The notes beneath the pieces were generated by a model. It did no database searches, had not been told where the DNA came from, and worked only from the letters and a program-made list of their open reading frames with translations. A program made the position numbers and the translations under genes. Shown piece after piece: positions 48,131 through 61,400 of a DNA stretch of 64,000 nucleotides. The DNA comes from Plutella xylostella (Eukaryota; Arthropoda; Insecta; Lepidoptera; Plutellidae). Positions within the stretch are counted from its first letter, which is position 1. Every line of letters starts with the position of its first letter. Location: the NCBI RefSeq assembly GCF_932276165.1, contig NC_063986.1, positions 74,501 through 138,500 on the forward strand, in the 5' to 3' direction.

Positions 48131-48799
48131 GGCTCTCGGCGGGTAAATGATTGTGCTAATTAGTGAATCCGTAAATGCAATGTGGAATGCGCGCGGTGAC
48201 AATTTGCACAAAATAAAATTCCTCTGGGACGTCATTTCATTGCTTTACGGTATACGGTTAATTGCTTTAAAAATATAAAGCAATAGCTAACTAGAATGAT
48301 TTAAATACTAATGAAAATTTTGGTTGTCGTTTCATATTTTATCACGTCATTTTTAAACATAAATCAGCATAGGGGTTTTTATTACTTGCTTATTATCACG
48401 ATAACATTAAAATCAAATGAAGACTTTAAATTGGGATAATTGTCCGTAAAAACTTACAGCTTATTTTTACTGCCAGCACCATCTGTTTGCTTTTCACTTC
48501 TACAAACATGGCTCCTAATTGTATGTACAAAAACAACATTCATTTACATAATGTTGCTAGCATATTTACTTTATTAATAACGGTGCATTTAGTGAGCAAA
48601 TATCCACGGAGTTTAATTCAATTGTTTAGTACGATTGTTGAGCGAAATAAAGGTGATTAAAATGCAATACTTAATTACTATTTAGATACTTATCAATTAT
48701 GTAAATATCCTGGACTGGGCAAGTTGCAGCAGTATTACCTGAAACAAAGTAGAGAACCAAATATTAGCATAAAATATAGCAGCACCAACTAATAACTTA

Positions 48800-48910
48800 A
48801 AACTTTTTGCTACGATCTTCGTAGGAATGCGCTACGACAATCCGTAGCCGCGTCTCGTAGCATGTTCGTAGCGCGCGTAGCAAGCCGCGTAGCTGACAGC
48901 TACGAAGTAC
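48800..48910. repeat. GCTACG/CGTAGC-rich inverted block
   Basis: At least eight copies of cgtag or its reverse within about 100 bp (gctacgatcttcgtagg, cgcgcgtagcaagccgcgta), able to fold in several registers. Probably a transposon terminus. Confidence 0.6.
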
Positions 48911-48937
48911 AGATTTTTCATAAAATCATTTCTAATA

Positions 48938-49183
48938 CACTCACGGGCAATGAAAAGGTTTCACTGAGAAAAGCATAAAATTACTTCTAAACGGAAAAGG
49001 CTAGCTAAATGCCGTTTTCTGCAGCATTGAAGTACATTTAACAGATCACCAGGATATTCATCACCACCAACTAAAATCGGTAATATTTTATTCCAACTTT
49101 AAATGAAATCTTTGAAAAAATAGGGGCCGTTTGCTGTTAGACTTTTGTAAGTGGAACTTTTTTATTGCCCGGTAGTTCTATTG
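48938..49183. mobile_element. MITE, CACTCACGAGCAATG family, third copy
   Basis: Starts CACTCACGGGCAATGAAAAG after TA; the right side has gtggaacttttttattgccc. Right terminus decayed. Confidence 0.65.
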
Positions 49184-49189
49184 TATAAT

Positions 49190-52100
49190 ATGTAGGTATT
49201 GTTTACAATTATTTTAGTAGCTGTGAAGCAAACCTCTCGTTAATAGTTATCTTTAGTTAATCTAGTACGAATTGCCGCGGGCGTCACGAACATAAGTCAG
49301 GATGGGCTCACTTATCACGGTGACTAATGCAATGTTTCCGTATTGTCGCCGTATTATAATCTTCGTTCTTGCTCTATTATAGCAGCTTTTTTAATATGAT
49401 GAAAATTTTGTTTAGAGCCTAAAATTGCACAACATTACAGTAGATTGATTAGTGACGTATGTAGGATTGTAGGTCTGTAGAGTGGGGTACTTCGCAAATA
49501 CTGTATACTGCAGCATGCCTTTCTAAGGAATCCATGTACAGCTGCCTTTACAACTATACATGTGCGTATCAAATTATATTATGCAGATAATTAAGGCATG
49601 TATGTTTTACAAATACGACGCGGAAATATAAATATTGGACTCCGACTAGGAGTTAAGAAAGGCGAGAAGAATCACTAATACTATCTCCTTACTGCGAGTA
49701 TCAATAACCCTACATCACGGCGCGGGCGGGGGGCGCGGGGCGGGGGTGTGGAGCAAGTTCTTCACTGGTTGTTTATTTCTCCTCCGCGCGGGAAAAGGGT
49801 TCAGTTAAACAGTTTCTCAAAGTTCCCGGAACTTGTCCGGCGCAGCGGGCGTGGGACACCCTCCGCAACACACACGATACACGTAAACTTCTCGCAGGGG
49901 CAACCTTTTATAAAAATATACGGTTATAGGAAGTAGTTTTTTTGGTGAGGATACACCAGATCGTCTCTATTTAGAGGACTTTCATCTATAACATATGGAG
50001 AAAAATATGCGTATATTATAGCATTTTACAATTACCAACTAATTGCAAATACAATACAATAGTTTTTGTTTAAGGGTTTGAGTTTGTTTAAAAATATATC
50101 TAAATGTATTATCTACATAGTTATGTGCGCTACAAGCGCAAATGGGAACACATCGAGACATGTGGAGTCCTCGTGAATGCGTTCATTTGCTTAAGACGAG
50201 CCCAGGAAGTGCCGCCGCTGCAGGACCTTGAGGGGTTAGCGGGGAGGGGGAAGAAGTACGGGGGGGGGACATAATCACCATGAATTTATACTTGCACACA
50301 TTCAACAAATCTACTATTTATTTCTTAAAATAGGAAACAATTGCTGTTTGTTGGTGGATAAACATTGTGTTAATGAAATAGCTCCTTCTAACTAAACAAT
50401 GCTGATTTATGTAGGAATGCGTTCCGTCTAATAAGCCGCCTGTAGTTTCCGAAGTGGAAAAACAAATGGCTTTTTCTGTTTCCCTTAATTTGGGCCCGAT
50501 CCGGATTGGCTCCAATAAAATTTAATTGCATTTCGTCCCGTGCCCCCCGCGCCCCCCGGTGCCCCCGGCGCCCCCCAGCCGACAACTACGCTTTAATTAA
50601 ATATCGGAATGTCCGATACACGTCCCGATAGGAGATGCCTCGCGATATTCTAAAAATCCTAATTCGCGAATTTCTTTATTAGATTCATTTGTTATTCCAT
50701 CTGAGAGGCCGCAGCCCGCTTGTCACGCTCCTTTAAAAAAACTCAACATTGAACTCGAAATGAAATGAAATGAAATGAAGATCAAAGTGAAACATTTTAA
50801 GGGATGATTTTATTTTATTTCAATGCGAGACGGGCCATAATACGGGGAGACGTAAACACTTCCTCTGATAATTGCATTTAAATAATACATCCGTCGTCCC
50901 ATTCCAGTATCTACTTGTGCAAATACAATCAAATTAAACGTGAATTATGAATTACCAGAAACACACAGAAGACAGAGTGACGAGAAGTGACTTTCTTAAT
51001 AATAATAACGGAGATTATGCGAAATGTTTAGTGCCTTCGAGGGTTTATGTAATCCTCTCGCTTGATGTTTAAGCTGCGTTAATGGCTTCAGCAGCGCGGG
51101 GATCATAAACAGAGGTGGCAGACGCGGCTGGTTGTTGGGCTTTTACCGCCCTCGTCTGAATTTTGATAATCGAGTTTATTCCACGCTCGCGAGCCTGGAG
51201 CCTAGCCGGTATATTCGTGATTGACCCTATTTTTTCTACCTGTTTATATTTTTTGTTAGGTTTAAAAAAACAAACCGGTAAACCTAACTGCTATTCTGCT
51301 TCATTCTTCCCACCATTACGCATATAAAAGATATTTACAATGTTGTTTCCATTAAAATAATATTGAGGGTCCACGAAAGAGTCTGTAGAGTGTTCGCCCG
51401 CGAGGGATTGCGCATAAATTGAGTTAGTCCTGTGTAAGCACCATTTTTCACCAAACTTCAGCAAGTAATCTCGTTCTTTCGCTCCCCCCGAGGATGCGTA
51501 ATGACAATATTGTGTTTAGCGTCGTCCGTCTGCGACCGCCGGCGGTTTGCATAATGCGCCTCTCGCCCCGCGCGCCCCGCGCCCTGCGCCCCGCGCCCCG
51601 CGCACCCCGCACCCCGCGCCCCGCCCCCGCTCCTAGCTTCAAGAGACTTGCACACTTTTTGTTTTCGTATCTGGAAGTTTGTTTTGATGCAAATAGCATC
51701 GCTTCCCGCCGGAACAATGCCGCACTCGGCGACTGCAATAATACACCGTTATTATTGGAAGTCGTGAAAAGCTGGCAGCTCAGCATTATGCATATTAAAC
51801 AAAACAACAGTTGTTGAAAGTTTCCGCCGTGCTGTCTTCAATTGCATAATGCCTGTTATAGTGCGGTGCCGCGTCGTGAGGGCAACCTCTCACGATAATG
51901 ACTAGCCTATGCAGGTCTCATATTGCCGATACCAACACCGCGGCGTGGAATACGGAATACTTGTCTTCACATCTGAATGACTAGCGCCGAGTGACGAGAC
52001 ATACGATTACGTCTCTAATGTCGGAAGTCCCCGCTCGTCGCCCGACACAACCCGCCCGCTCCGACACTATCAAACAATAATTACCATCACTTTATTAACT

Positions 52101-54205
52101 CCATAAAATTCGGGACGATTTATACTAGAGCCCCCAATTCAACAGCAATTTGCTCCCCTACCTAATTGTATACAATTTACGTTTTTGTATCGCTTCACTT
52201 TTTATCAAATTACACGTCTTGATTATATCCCTGCAGATGGCGAGGTGCGGAGCTCCTCCACTAACACTTCGCCGGAAGGATATAATAACTGCTTGAGGAA
52301 ACCTATCATTTTTCTATCTAAGGAATAATCAAACCGCTTACATACTGTAGTTAGAGCTTACAAGATTCCACTTTATACCCTTATGAATAGAGCCAATAGG
52401 CCTGCATTGAGCGTGTGTCGCCCGCGGTAGGGTTGTCACACATGCAGCGGAAGCCGCTATTCCCCGCGCCCCCCGCCCCGCCCCCGCCGTCGCCCCCGCC
52501 GCCGCTGCTCCCACGATCACGCGATAGCGCTAAACGTCTTAATAAACACCAACTGATTTACGACAACGCTCTCAGTTATTTTATCATGATTTATTGTTGT
52601 AACGATTAGAATCACCGAGGTCCGGGCGCGAGAGTTTATTGTGTAGTCGCGGTCATCTCACACCAGAGAGTGTGTCGCGTACATAGCGAGGTACATCATC
52701 AGCACGGAGATCCAATACTTAGACCACATGAAGCAATATTCCATAGCTATTAAAAGAATGTAAATGTATCATAAAAAGCCACTATACTAAGCACAGTAGC
52801 TTGTAATAGACCTCCCTCCCCTTCATCAGACCAAATCGGTTTGGTAGTAGCTTCGACTGTCATCCAAAACACCAAAAGTAATTAGAAAAAAATATCCCCT
52901 GGCTAAATAGAATTTTAATTGGGTTACTCGAAGTTTTGCGAAAGTGATCACAATTTAAAATGTCATCTAAAAAGTAAAAAGACGTTAAGTACGCAAGATT
53001 ATTTCTACAAGTATCGCCCCCTCCCGCTCGCTGATTGGTTGCTGACGCCGGAAACAATATGAGGGAGAATTTTAATTGTATGTTATTTTCGAATTTGTTC
53101 GTTTCAATTTAAAACAAAAGCTTTCTGTGCCGGTCCGACCTTTCCCTTATGATTTATGGGGCTTTAATGGATGACTTGACTCGGAACTTTGTAACTTTGA
53201 AATAACAGTGCTCTTCAGCTTGTGGTGCCCATTGTTTTGTTCATTGCGGAAATTTATTTACAATAATCGATCTAGCTACTTATGTACATGTATATTTATT
53301 GGCCTGTGTACTCTCTCCCTCTCTCTCTCTCTCTCTCTCATATGACAGGCATTTTTGATCATCTTTTGTTAGTTTTACGTTAGTTAGTAGTTAAATTCAT
53401 GTTAAACATACTGTCAAAGAATACCTCCTTAACAGGATAAATCACTTATCAATTTATAAGTTTTAATTTATAACGTGGTGAAGAATGCGTCACGCCGCTC
53501 CATTGTGCGACTCACTCGCCTCACGCCGGCAACTTCCCTCCACGAGCTGAATAAAACCTCCGCAGAGGAAATTAACAAGTTTCAGCTGCAATTGTAAGGA
53601 GCTCGAGCTCATTGCGTATAATGCCGAGTGAGCGGAGCGGAGCGGTGCGGGGCGGAGCGGCGGGGCGGGCGCACGGATCGCTGCACTTCTAATTAATTGT
53701 GACAGGCGATGGAACGGACTCTTAAGTGTTTCCTTGTTCGGAAACGCAAAGACAATTTCACATTTCCCCATAGGGTTTACGTTGCAAAATGAGAAATCCG
53801 TGGGAAAATCGTAATAAGGAAGCATTTACGACTTTTATAGTAATATCCTCTGCAAGGAAATATCGAAGGAAGTGAATCAGTCTAAAAGTCTATTGTTACG
53901 AGTATGAAAGAGTAAGGTAGAGTAGGGTAATTAAACGAGCAAGTCACTTAAAAAAAACTTCAGCTCAAGAGTAGCTACAAATGTGCAGAGATGTATCCTG
54001 TCGTGTCAGATTCACAAATCAAAGCGACGGAATAAACTCAGCCGCGACCGAGTGACAGCAGCTGACAGCCCCTCAACGAGCCAGACGAGAGAGGGAAACT
54101 TGACCTTATTACCAGGAGCTGGAGTTCAAGTGTGGGTGTAAATTGGCTTGTTCTTTCAGTTTTTATCCGCGTGGGTCCCGCGACAGTCCCCGCGTGACGG
54201 AGTGA
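49190..54205. other. Non-coding stretch, no recognised gene
   Basis: No exon, RNA gene or transposon recognised. GC-rich C or G runs at 49720-49745, 50220-50270, 50538-50578, 51545-51630 and 52460-52505; a (CT)n run at 53309-53339. Position suggests intron or 5' flank of the collagen gene. Confidence 0.5.
53309..53339. repeat. (CT)n microsatellite
   Basis: ctctctccctctctctctct and continuing to 53339. GAGA-factor-type sites on the opposite strand are possible. Confidence 0.9.
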
Positions 54206-54211
54206 CACTCG

Positions 54212-54236
54212 TGACGTCACACTCGCCGTGACGTCA
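54212..54236. promoter_or_regulatory. Pair of CRE palindromes
   Basis: TGACGTCA at 54212-54219 and 54229-54236, 17 bp apart start to start. Confidence 0.45.
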
Positions 54237-54835
54237 CTCGTCGCTCACTCCACGTCACTCCGCGCTCGCTCTGTAACTCTCGGCTACTCCATAAATTACT
54301 GCGCAAACTTCCCAAGTAGCAGGATTAATGCAAAAATGAGCCGGCGTGCGGTGCAACAGATAAAGCACTTAAGTGAAATAAGTTTGAGACAACGTCTTAG
54401 CGGGAGTTTGGGAGTCTGTCGAGTGAAAGTGAAATTTCTCGTCGCTGTTGATATTCGTGAGTCTGTGTGTAGCTACAGGGGGCTTGTAGCTACAGGGTGA
54501 TCCCGTAGTGTAGTTGAGGCAAATCGAATATCACATCTAGGGGATCCTCGTTTATATCCAATTACGTCAGCATTATTCAATTTGGTAAACAAAATTATAG
54601 ACAAAACTTTTGTGACGCAACTGGCTCCATAAAATATGTAGGTATCCATGCCTATGTAGGTAATAGTATTAACTATCAGCTCGTGGGGGGATACATGTTT
54701 GGTGTAAGTATGGCAGTATCAGATAGGATGTTATATAGGTATGTACAATATTTTACATAATTACAAGTATCCTTACAACTTTTCTTCAGTAAATCTGTAG
54801 TATAACTAGAAGGAACAATGAAGCGGACAATGTGG

Positions 54836-54858
54836 CCGCCACCGCCACCGCCACCGCC
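54836..54858. repeat. CCG/CCA triplet run
   Basis: gccgccaccgccaccgccac in non-coding DNA. Confidence 0.9.
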
Positions 54859-55013
54859 GGAGTCTATAAAACGTTAACGTCCGCGGAGTTAATAAAAGCT
54901 AATGAAAGAAGCTCGTTGTGAGCTGGTGACGCTTGTTACAGGACACAGCGCTACTGTGGAGTGGACAAACTGTACGAACTTGTATACAGTTACAGGTTGA
55001 CCTGTCAAAGGCG

Positions 55014-55049
55014 AAGGCAAAAAGTGGTTTCAGAACCACTTTTTGCCTT
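55014..55049. repeat. Perfect 16-bp hairpin with 4-nt loop
   Basis: AAGGCAAAAAGTGGTT, loop TCAG, AACCACTTTTTGCCTT. No TA-flanked transposon termini seen around it. Confidence 0.9.
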
Positions 55050-55254
55050 AGAGCCAATAGTGGACGTTCTTTTGGTGGCTCCATACTGAGACAGACGTAA
55101 CAACCCAAATATTGAGTACTATAATTGTGTGCATGTAAATAGCACGAGGCGTTGATATTGTCATGCGTCCTATTTCAAAAAGCTTAGAAAAAATCTCACT
55201 GTCAAAGCGAATTTCAGTTTAGTACAGCACGGTGCCTCCGCCGTGCTGCGCTGT

Positions 55255-55279
55255 GCCGCCGCCGCCGCCGCCGCCGCCG
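55255..55279. repeat. (CCG)n run
   Basis: ccgccgccgccgccgccgcc in non-coding DNA. Confidence 0.95.
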
Positions 55280-55721
55280 TCACACAAATTTTATTAATTT
55301 ACGAGTCGTCCGTCTCCGCGCCCGCACCTCTAATGAGAGACTGTAAACTCAAAACTCCCCACGTTCCTCAAATTGCTCCCAGACAATAAACTTTCGAATA
55401 CAATAAAATCTTGACCATTAGGTTTAAATGAACATTTCTCTTTAAACGGTGTGAAAGAGGTATTTCCTTCACTTTTATTACACGTCTATAAAAATAACAA
55501 GGTTCTACGTAAAATATTCTAGAGCAAGATTTTTCACGTTACAGTGTAGGCAACTCCGACTCCCTAACAACATCCTTCCCGTCGCCGCCATCAATTTCGC
55601 AAGAAATATTCCCGCCCCAAAGTTGCATGTTGTGTATTCTTTATTCGCTGCTGTCAGAAGGGATAATAGAGAGATGAAAAAGGTCCAGCACGAGGACCTT
55701 CCCGAGGCTGGATAATGGACC

Positions 55722-55777
55722 TCCGCCGCCGCCGCCGCCGCCGCCGCCGCCTCCGCCTCCACCGCCGCCGCCGCCGA
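55722..55777. repeat. (CCG)n run, 56 bp, imperfect
   Basis: ccgccgccgccgccgccgcc with inner ctccgcctccacc variants; the longest triplet tract in the window. Confidence 0.95.
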
Positions 55778-56315
55778 CGGGGCTTAGCATATTAAACTGC
55801 ACTGTATCAATATAAAGCAGCGCGCGACAACCCTGCCGGCGCGGACAGCCTCGCTCCTTTTAATCTCTATGTGTCAGAGATTCTATTTGCTCATAGCGAC
55901 GACGGCAGTATTTTATGCTGTGTCAACATTGTGTGTAGAGTTTTTGTTTTCGCCCTTGATCGGAGTAGTAGTAGCCGCGTTGTTGAGTCGTGTATCAGTG
56001 TATCACGTGTATGTGTCAGGTCACACAAAAAGCGTTGGCTCCGCCGCCGCCGCCGCCGAGTGATCGATGCGTGACTCGCGCGCGGCCCTCTGCCGGATTA
56101 CGCTAAGAGATGGAGTTCATTCATTCACGCGACAGCCGGAGGCAAACCCATTAAAAATGGTAATCCTTGAGACGTCTACGAATACAAAGCCATTCATTAC
56201 TAAGCAGTCAAAATTTTCTCATCATTTATCAATCATTTATGACTATTGAATACAACCAGTTGTGAAAAAATTTCCTATGTATGATTTGATGACAATAATG
56301 ATTATGTATTTATTA

Positions 56316-56510
56316 CATTAGTTTGAAAGAAAGAAAGAAAAAGGCATTTATTTCGTCCAAGACACAAAACATATAAATAAAACAAATTAAAAAAAAATAC
56401 ACTAGGTTACAAAGTGTCTCAAACAAAATGGTCACCGTCTCAGCATAATGTCACAGAAGCCTGTGACGCTGATTTTCATCAGGTGGCCGCGAGTCGTGCT
56501 CGGTGCAGTG
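56316..56510 (-). mobile_element. Probable non-LTR 3' end
   Basis: gaaagaaagaaagaaa, then ggcatttatttcgtccaaga and a moderately GC-rich stretch, similar in shape to LINE 3' ends on the minus strand. Low confidence. Confidence 0.35.
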
Positions 56511-56995
56511 TAAAAAATATTATAATACTTAATTTATATTTTAGAATAAACAGGATGGCTTAACACAACTAGGCAAACACACACAGTTAAGTAACATACC
56601 AAAAGAATAGTAATGCATAACAACAATATAAAAATAAATAGACATACAGTTTACTAATTATTAAACGACAGTTTTAGACGGGGTACAAGCAAATTTAAAA
56701 TAATAAATATGACTTGGCATATGTTGCGGAATGTGACGTATTACAAAGTTTTTGAAGGGATAAAAGGTATTTTTTAAGAAGATATTTGAAAGAACTAGTT
56801 TACATTTACATTAAAAGCTGAAAGCTAAAAAACAGGAAAATACCTGTTGATGGATGTCTAGATAGCGTGCTGCGACCAGGTCGACCCATACTAGTACATC
56901 TGCCTATTCGAAGGTACGTTTTCAGCTAACTTGCTCGATGTCCGAATCGAAGTCATGAATGGTTCTCGGAGTGGAGTCGTCTGAGTGACGTCAAT

Positions 56996-57003
56996 TAAGC
57001 CAG
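56996..57003. promoter_or_regulatory. CRE palindrome TGACGTCA
   Basis: Exact site in gagtgacgtcaattaagcc. Confidence 0.4.
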
Positions 57004-57642
57004 TGACGGACGACGCTCGGACGACGCTCGGTCGACGCCGGCCGAGGTCTAATTGGACCGTAAACCCTCCCCGCGGCTGCATCTCGAAGCCAGGCGATTA
57101 TGATCAGATCATCGCAGCTCACTGCTACTGCCTGGACTTATTTTACTTTTGACGTTAGTTTACAAAAGTTGTTGGGGATGTAGCTTTGTGTGTATTCGTC
57201 ACAATGTAGTAAGTATTAAAAGTCTCGTATAAACTGAACAGAGTTACTGACAGCATTTAACACGGCGCAGTCAGCGAAATAGCTTCAAACTAAAACTAAA
57301 GTTGCATTCAGCACATTTGTAAGAAAATTATCTCGTTTTAAAGTTGAGCGTCAGGCGCGTGTGACTCGCAGACTCCATTATATTTAACACTTGCTTTTTC
57401 CCCAACTTTCCCATCCCCTCCACTGGTTTACATGCTCTTTAGTAGGCAAATATATTATCTAGGAGCTTGACATGTTAAACATAGTATCTATATCATACGA
57501 GTAGCTAGATATGGGTACGAACCGGTCTGGAGAACATAAACAAAAGCTATTCGCGAAATTAGGTTAAAGCTACTCGCGTGAAATGAGCGATGACTGGTCT
57601 ATTATTTACGGGATTATCCAGGCATTATCTGTGGTGCTCCCG

Positions 57643-57682
<40 letters not shown>
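57643..57682. repeat. (CA)20 microsatellite
   Basis: Pure CA/AC run directly followed by agTGACGTCAca (CRE at 57685-57692). Confidence 0.97.
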
Positions 57683-57684
<2 letters not shown>

Positions 57685-57685
<1 letters not shown>

Positions 57686-57692
57686 GACGTCA
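57685..57692. promoter_or_regulatory. CRE palindrome TGACGTCA
   Basis: Exact site, 2 bp after the CA run. Confidence 0.4.
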
Positions 57693-58370
57693 CATACGGA
57701 GCGAGCATCCATCACTCTGTGCCGGGGAATGACAAGTGACGTGCGCCTTGATTCCTGTGTGTAGTGAGGAGGCCAGACATGCGACCGACAGAGGCCACGG
57801 CTGTGGATCAGGGTATTGGGTTGGGAATACGAATAATATTGATAGTCACGGCCGCTCCTTTCAGGCTTTATGCTAAATCCAAACACCATCTTAGCGTTTG
57901 CGTTGCATATAAGACTCAGTTACTTACGTATATCTTAAACAGGATTCTATCTATAGATGCAATCTCTTATACACGTCGTTACTAAAGAATTTCCTAGCTG
58001 CCGGCATTGTTATGGAAGCTATAGTTATTTCACGGAAAAGTGAGTTTAAATCTAAATAAATGTAGTGATCGTCGCTGCGAGGCAGCCGCCGCCGCCGCCG
58101 CCCGCTGCATCCATCACCGGTGATTGCAGCTCATTGTACCTACGTCTGATACCAGTAATCTGCCGGCTCTACAAACTAAACATTTGTCTTCAGTTTGTTC
58201 TCTTATTAAAATGCTGCAAGAAATGGCGATATCGCAGTGGGTTTATGTAAATGACTTGTAGCGCGAGTCGGGAGCCGCAATGACGCCGTGTGACAGATTT
58301 GTTTTGCTTTTGTTTTTTCCTGCGCGTGTCGCGTGTCGGCTGAACGAGGCTCGTCCGCGCTGACACCTGC

Positions 58371-58434
58371 ACACACACACACACACATACATGCACATAA
58401 ACACACACACACACACACACGCACACACCTGCAC
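58371..58434. repeat. Interrupted (CA)n microsatellite
   Basis: Two CA tracts separated by tacatgcacataa. Confidence 0.95.
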
Positions 58435-61400
58435 ACACGCAGAGAGGTACCTATCCTCCCCCATGCCCCCTCCTGTTGCTCGCTGTTTCGTTTTTGACAA
58501 AGCACTTCTCCATAACTCGTTTATCCTAAATTCTGTCGATTCATTTTCGTAATCGCCGGGCGGAGTTTCTGTCGAATGAATGTCTATTGAGTTTACACTT
58601 TGTTGAATGGCATTTTGTTTATCAGATGACGTGATGAATGGCCTTTTTATTGCTGCTAATGCGAATACAATTTCCATTTAGACAACTCGTTTCAGAGAAT
58701 ATTTTTGTTATTTCGTTTCTCATTTCTTCAATATTTACGAAATCAGACTTTTGTGCGCTAACGATCTATTGACACGGATGACAGAAAAGTTAAATAATGT
58801 TAATTTTTTTGGAAAAGTTTCCGAATTTTCTGACGAGCTCATTCAGTTCGCGATATCAAACAGTGTTATATCGCGACCCGAATCTTCAGTGGAATTCAAA
58901 CACAAGTCCTAATGGCCCGCATGCCTGAAGACTGCGGAGATGTACTATGTATAGTATGTATGTGCCTACACTGTAGCGACACGCGGATAGCATCGACGGA
59001 TGAACATGGAGACACATTCGGAGCACTATATTACACGTCTCACTGATTAACAGATAAGTGACACATTTAAACTGCAAGTAAGTGCTGGGGACCTGCGTGT
59101 GGGATGCTACATACTACTGGATATTATCTCAAGATATCGCCAGGAGCAATTAGAGCTCTGAATGTCGGTGTATCGGCTTATACTTCAATTTACGTCATAC
59201 AGTAATGGGTATCAAAATGAACCGGGATTAAGAGAAATACTCTGCCGACATCATATACATACCTATTTTTATTGGTACGTAAATATTTAATTAAATAAAT
59301 ATTTAGTTAGGTATATTTTAAGTATTCATAGGTGTAGGTGCCACTCGTCTACAGCTACGAGTACAGCTCACTCGACAGCGACAGGGCTAGTTGTAAAAGA
59401 TGGAACTCGCCACACTGGCCACTTATTCGAGTCCTCAACAACTGAACATAAGAGGCCTTTTATCCAGCGGTCGCGGCCGGATCGCTACCTGCGGGTTGCA
59501 AAATTGATTGATTGCCTCGATAATTTTGATTTATAGCTGTAGAGGCTACTTAGTTATTTTAAAATGTGTGTTTAAGGTCCACTTAGAATTAGAAATGCCA
59601 GAATTTAGGTACTTTACATTGATATAATATTATCTATAATTATGCAACAAAAGTATAAATATATTGATGTTGATTCTGAAGGCAGAAATTCTAATTTTAA
59701 CGCTGTCAAACTAAAAAAAATGCTAGCATTAAATGACATTTACGGAAACAATCATAGAGTCGAATTTTAAACAAAGAAATTAAGGTTTTGACGTCTCTAA
59801 ATTTAAAATTTCCGCCTTCAGAATCGATATCATTGGCTATCTATGATTATAAATAAGTTCTACTGAATAAAATTTACTGATAATATTATAATTAAAAGAA
59901 ACAATATAAAAAACAATGAATAAAAACCTTTGGCTTTGACAAAAAAATAGAGTAATGAAATTATGAAATACAGTATTACTTTGAGACGACAGGCGTGGGT
60001 GTATTTGGAACGTGTTTTTAATAATAGATTATGCGATCGACAATATTTTATTGATGTTTGTTTAACGATGTCAGTAAGCTTGTTTGGAGACAAACGAAAT
60101 AAAAATAAACATTTAGATGAGAGTATTTATTTCATAGAAAATATGAAATAATTATGTATGTAAGTACGAGTATCTGCCAACAGAATAAAATTTATTACGT
60201 TATCACAATAACAAATTAATGCATTTGTGTACTAACTACTTATCAGATAACTTAAAAAACAGTTACTTGATATGAAACATTCCAATGTCAGTGACCGTCA
60301 CACTCGATCACTGGGTCTGCTGTGTGAATGATCCGCCCCCGTCATTAGCATTACATTACAGTCGTGTCATTCATTATACAATACGTTCAACATAGACCAC
60401 TGACAATGACATTGAATAAACTGTGTGATGATGATGATACGCCGATGATCTGTCGCGTCACTCCGCTAATCATAATCAGTTACAGTTATAATTGAGTGTC
60501 GGCAGGACATTAGTTATTTATTTTGAACAAGTTTATTTATATTACATGTAGCATACCTATTAAGTAAGTGTTTATTGTCAACGTTAATGTCAATCAAGGG
60601 TTGGCTGGAATAAATTGCCTTTTGGCAAAAAGTCCGCCTTCGTAGCATATCTAGCTTAATGTTTTGTAATCAAAACTATTCTACCTAATCTACTACATAT
60701 ATTAAATTATACATAGAGAATAGAAGAGTGTAAGAGCCTCGATATCGCAGTACATCGGATGCTCCGCGTATCTCAAGCTCGTATCGGCCGATCAGCCGCG
60801 CGGCGACAATGGGCTGGTATCATTTGACGGCTGAATGAGTCCCGAATGATGGAACCAATTCCCATGACAACCTGTTATTGTTGTCACTTGTGTGCGACTA
60901 ATCTCTATTATATACTTTTTTATACAGGGATATGCTATCCCTATGTACGTAGATAATTAATTATATCAGCTGCCCGACTCCGTTTGAGGCTCTGCTAGTG
61001 CCTAGTTTGGGGTCGGATGGTCGTGTGTGAAATGTCCCCACATTATCGCTTTTAAAGGTGTCAGTTAGCCTTGCCCCAGACTATACATACAGTAAGTACA
61101 TGATACGGCCCAGATCCACTTACATGTTCGTAGCAGCCTGTTCCCCGCTCCCTGCTCTCTGCTCGGAGCTCGTAAGATATAACTCCGGGTATCTGCTGCC
61201 GGGGCTCGGGACAGACGTGGAGGAGGCTTGTTATGTTAAACCGAGGGATCATACCGCCCCGCCGAGTCCATGCAACTATCACCCCTAACACCGAGCACTA
61301 AGGGCGAGAACTGTGCCACGACAAGCGCGAAATATGGAAGTGCATAGCTCGTATGGTAATTAGCATGCTAATATTTTAGTGCAGTTTGTGATCACAATCG

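Noticed and set aside
57643..58434. Open frames rich in Cys-Val
   Set aside because: They are translated CA/TG microsatellites.
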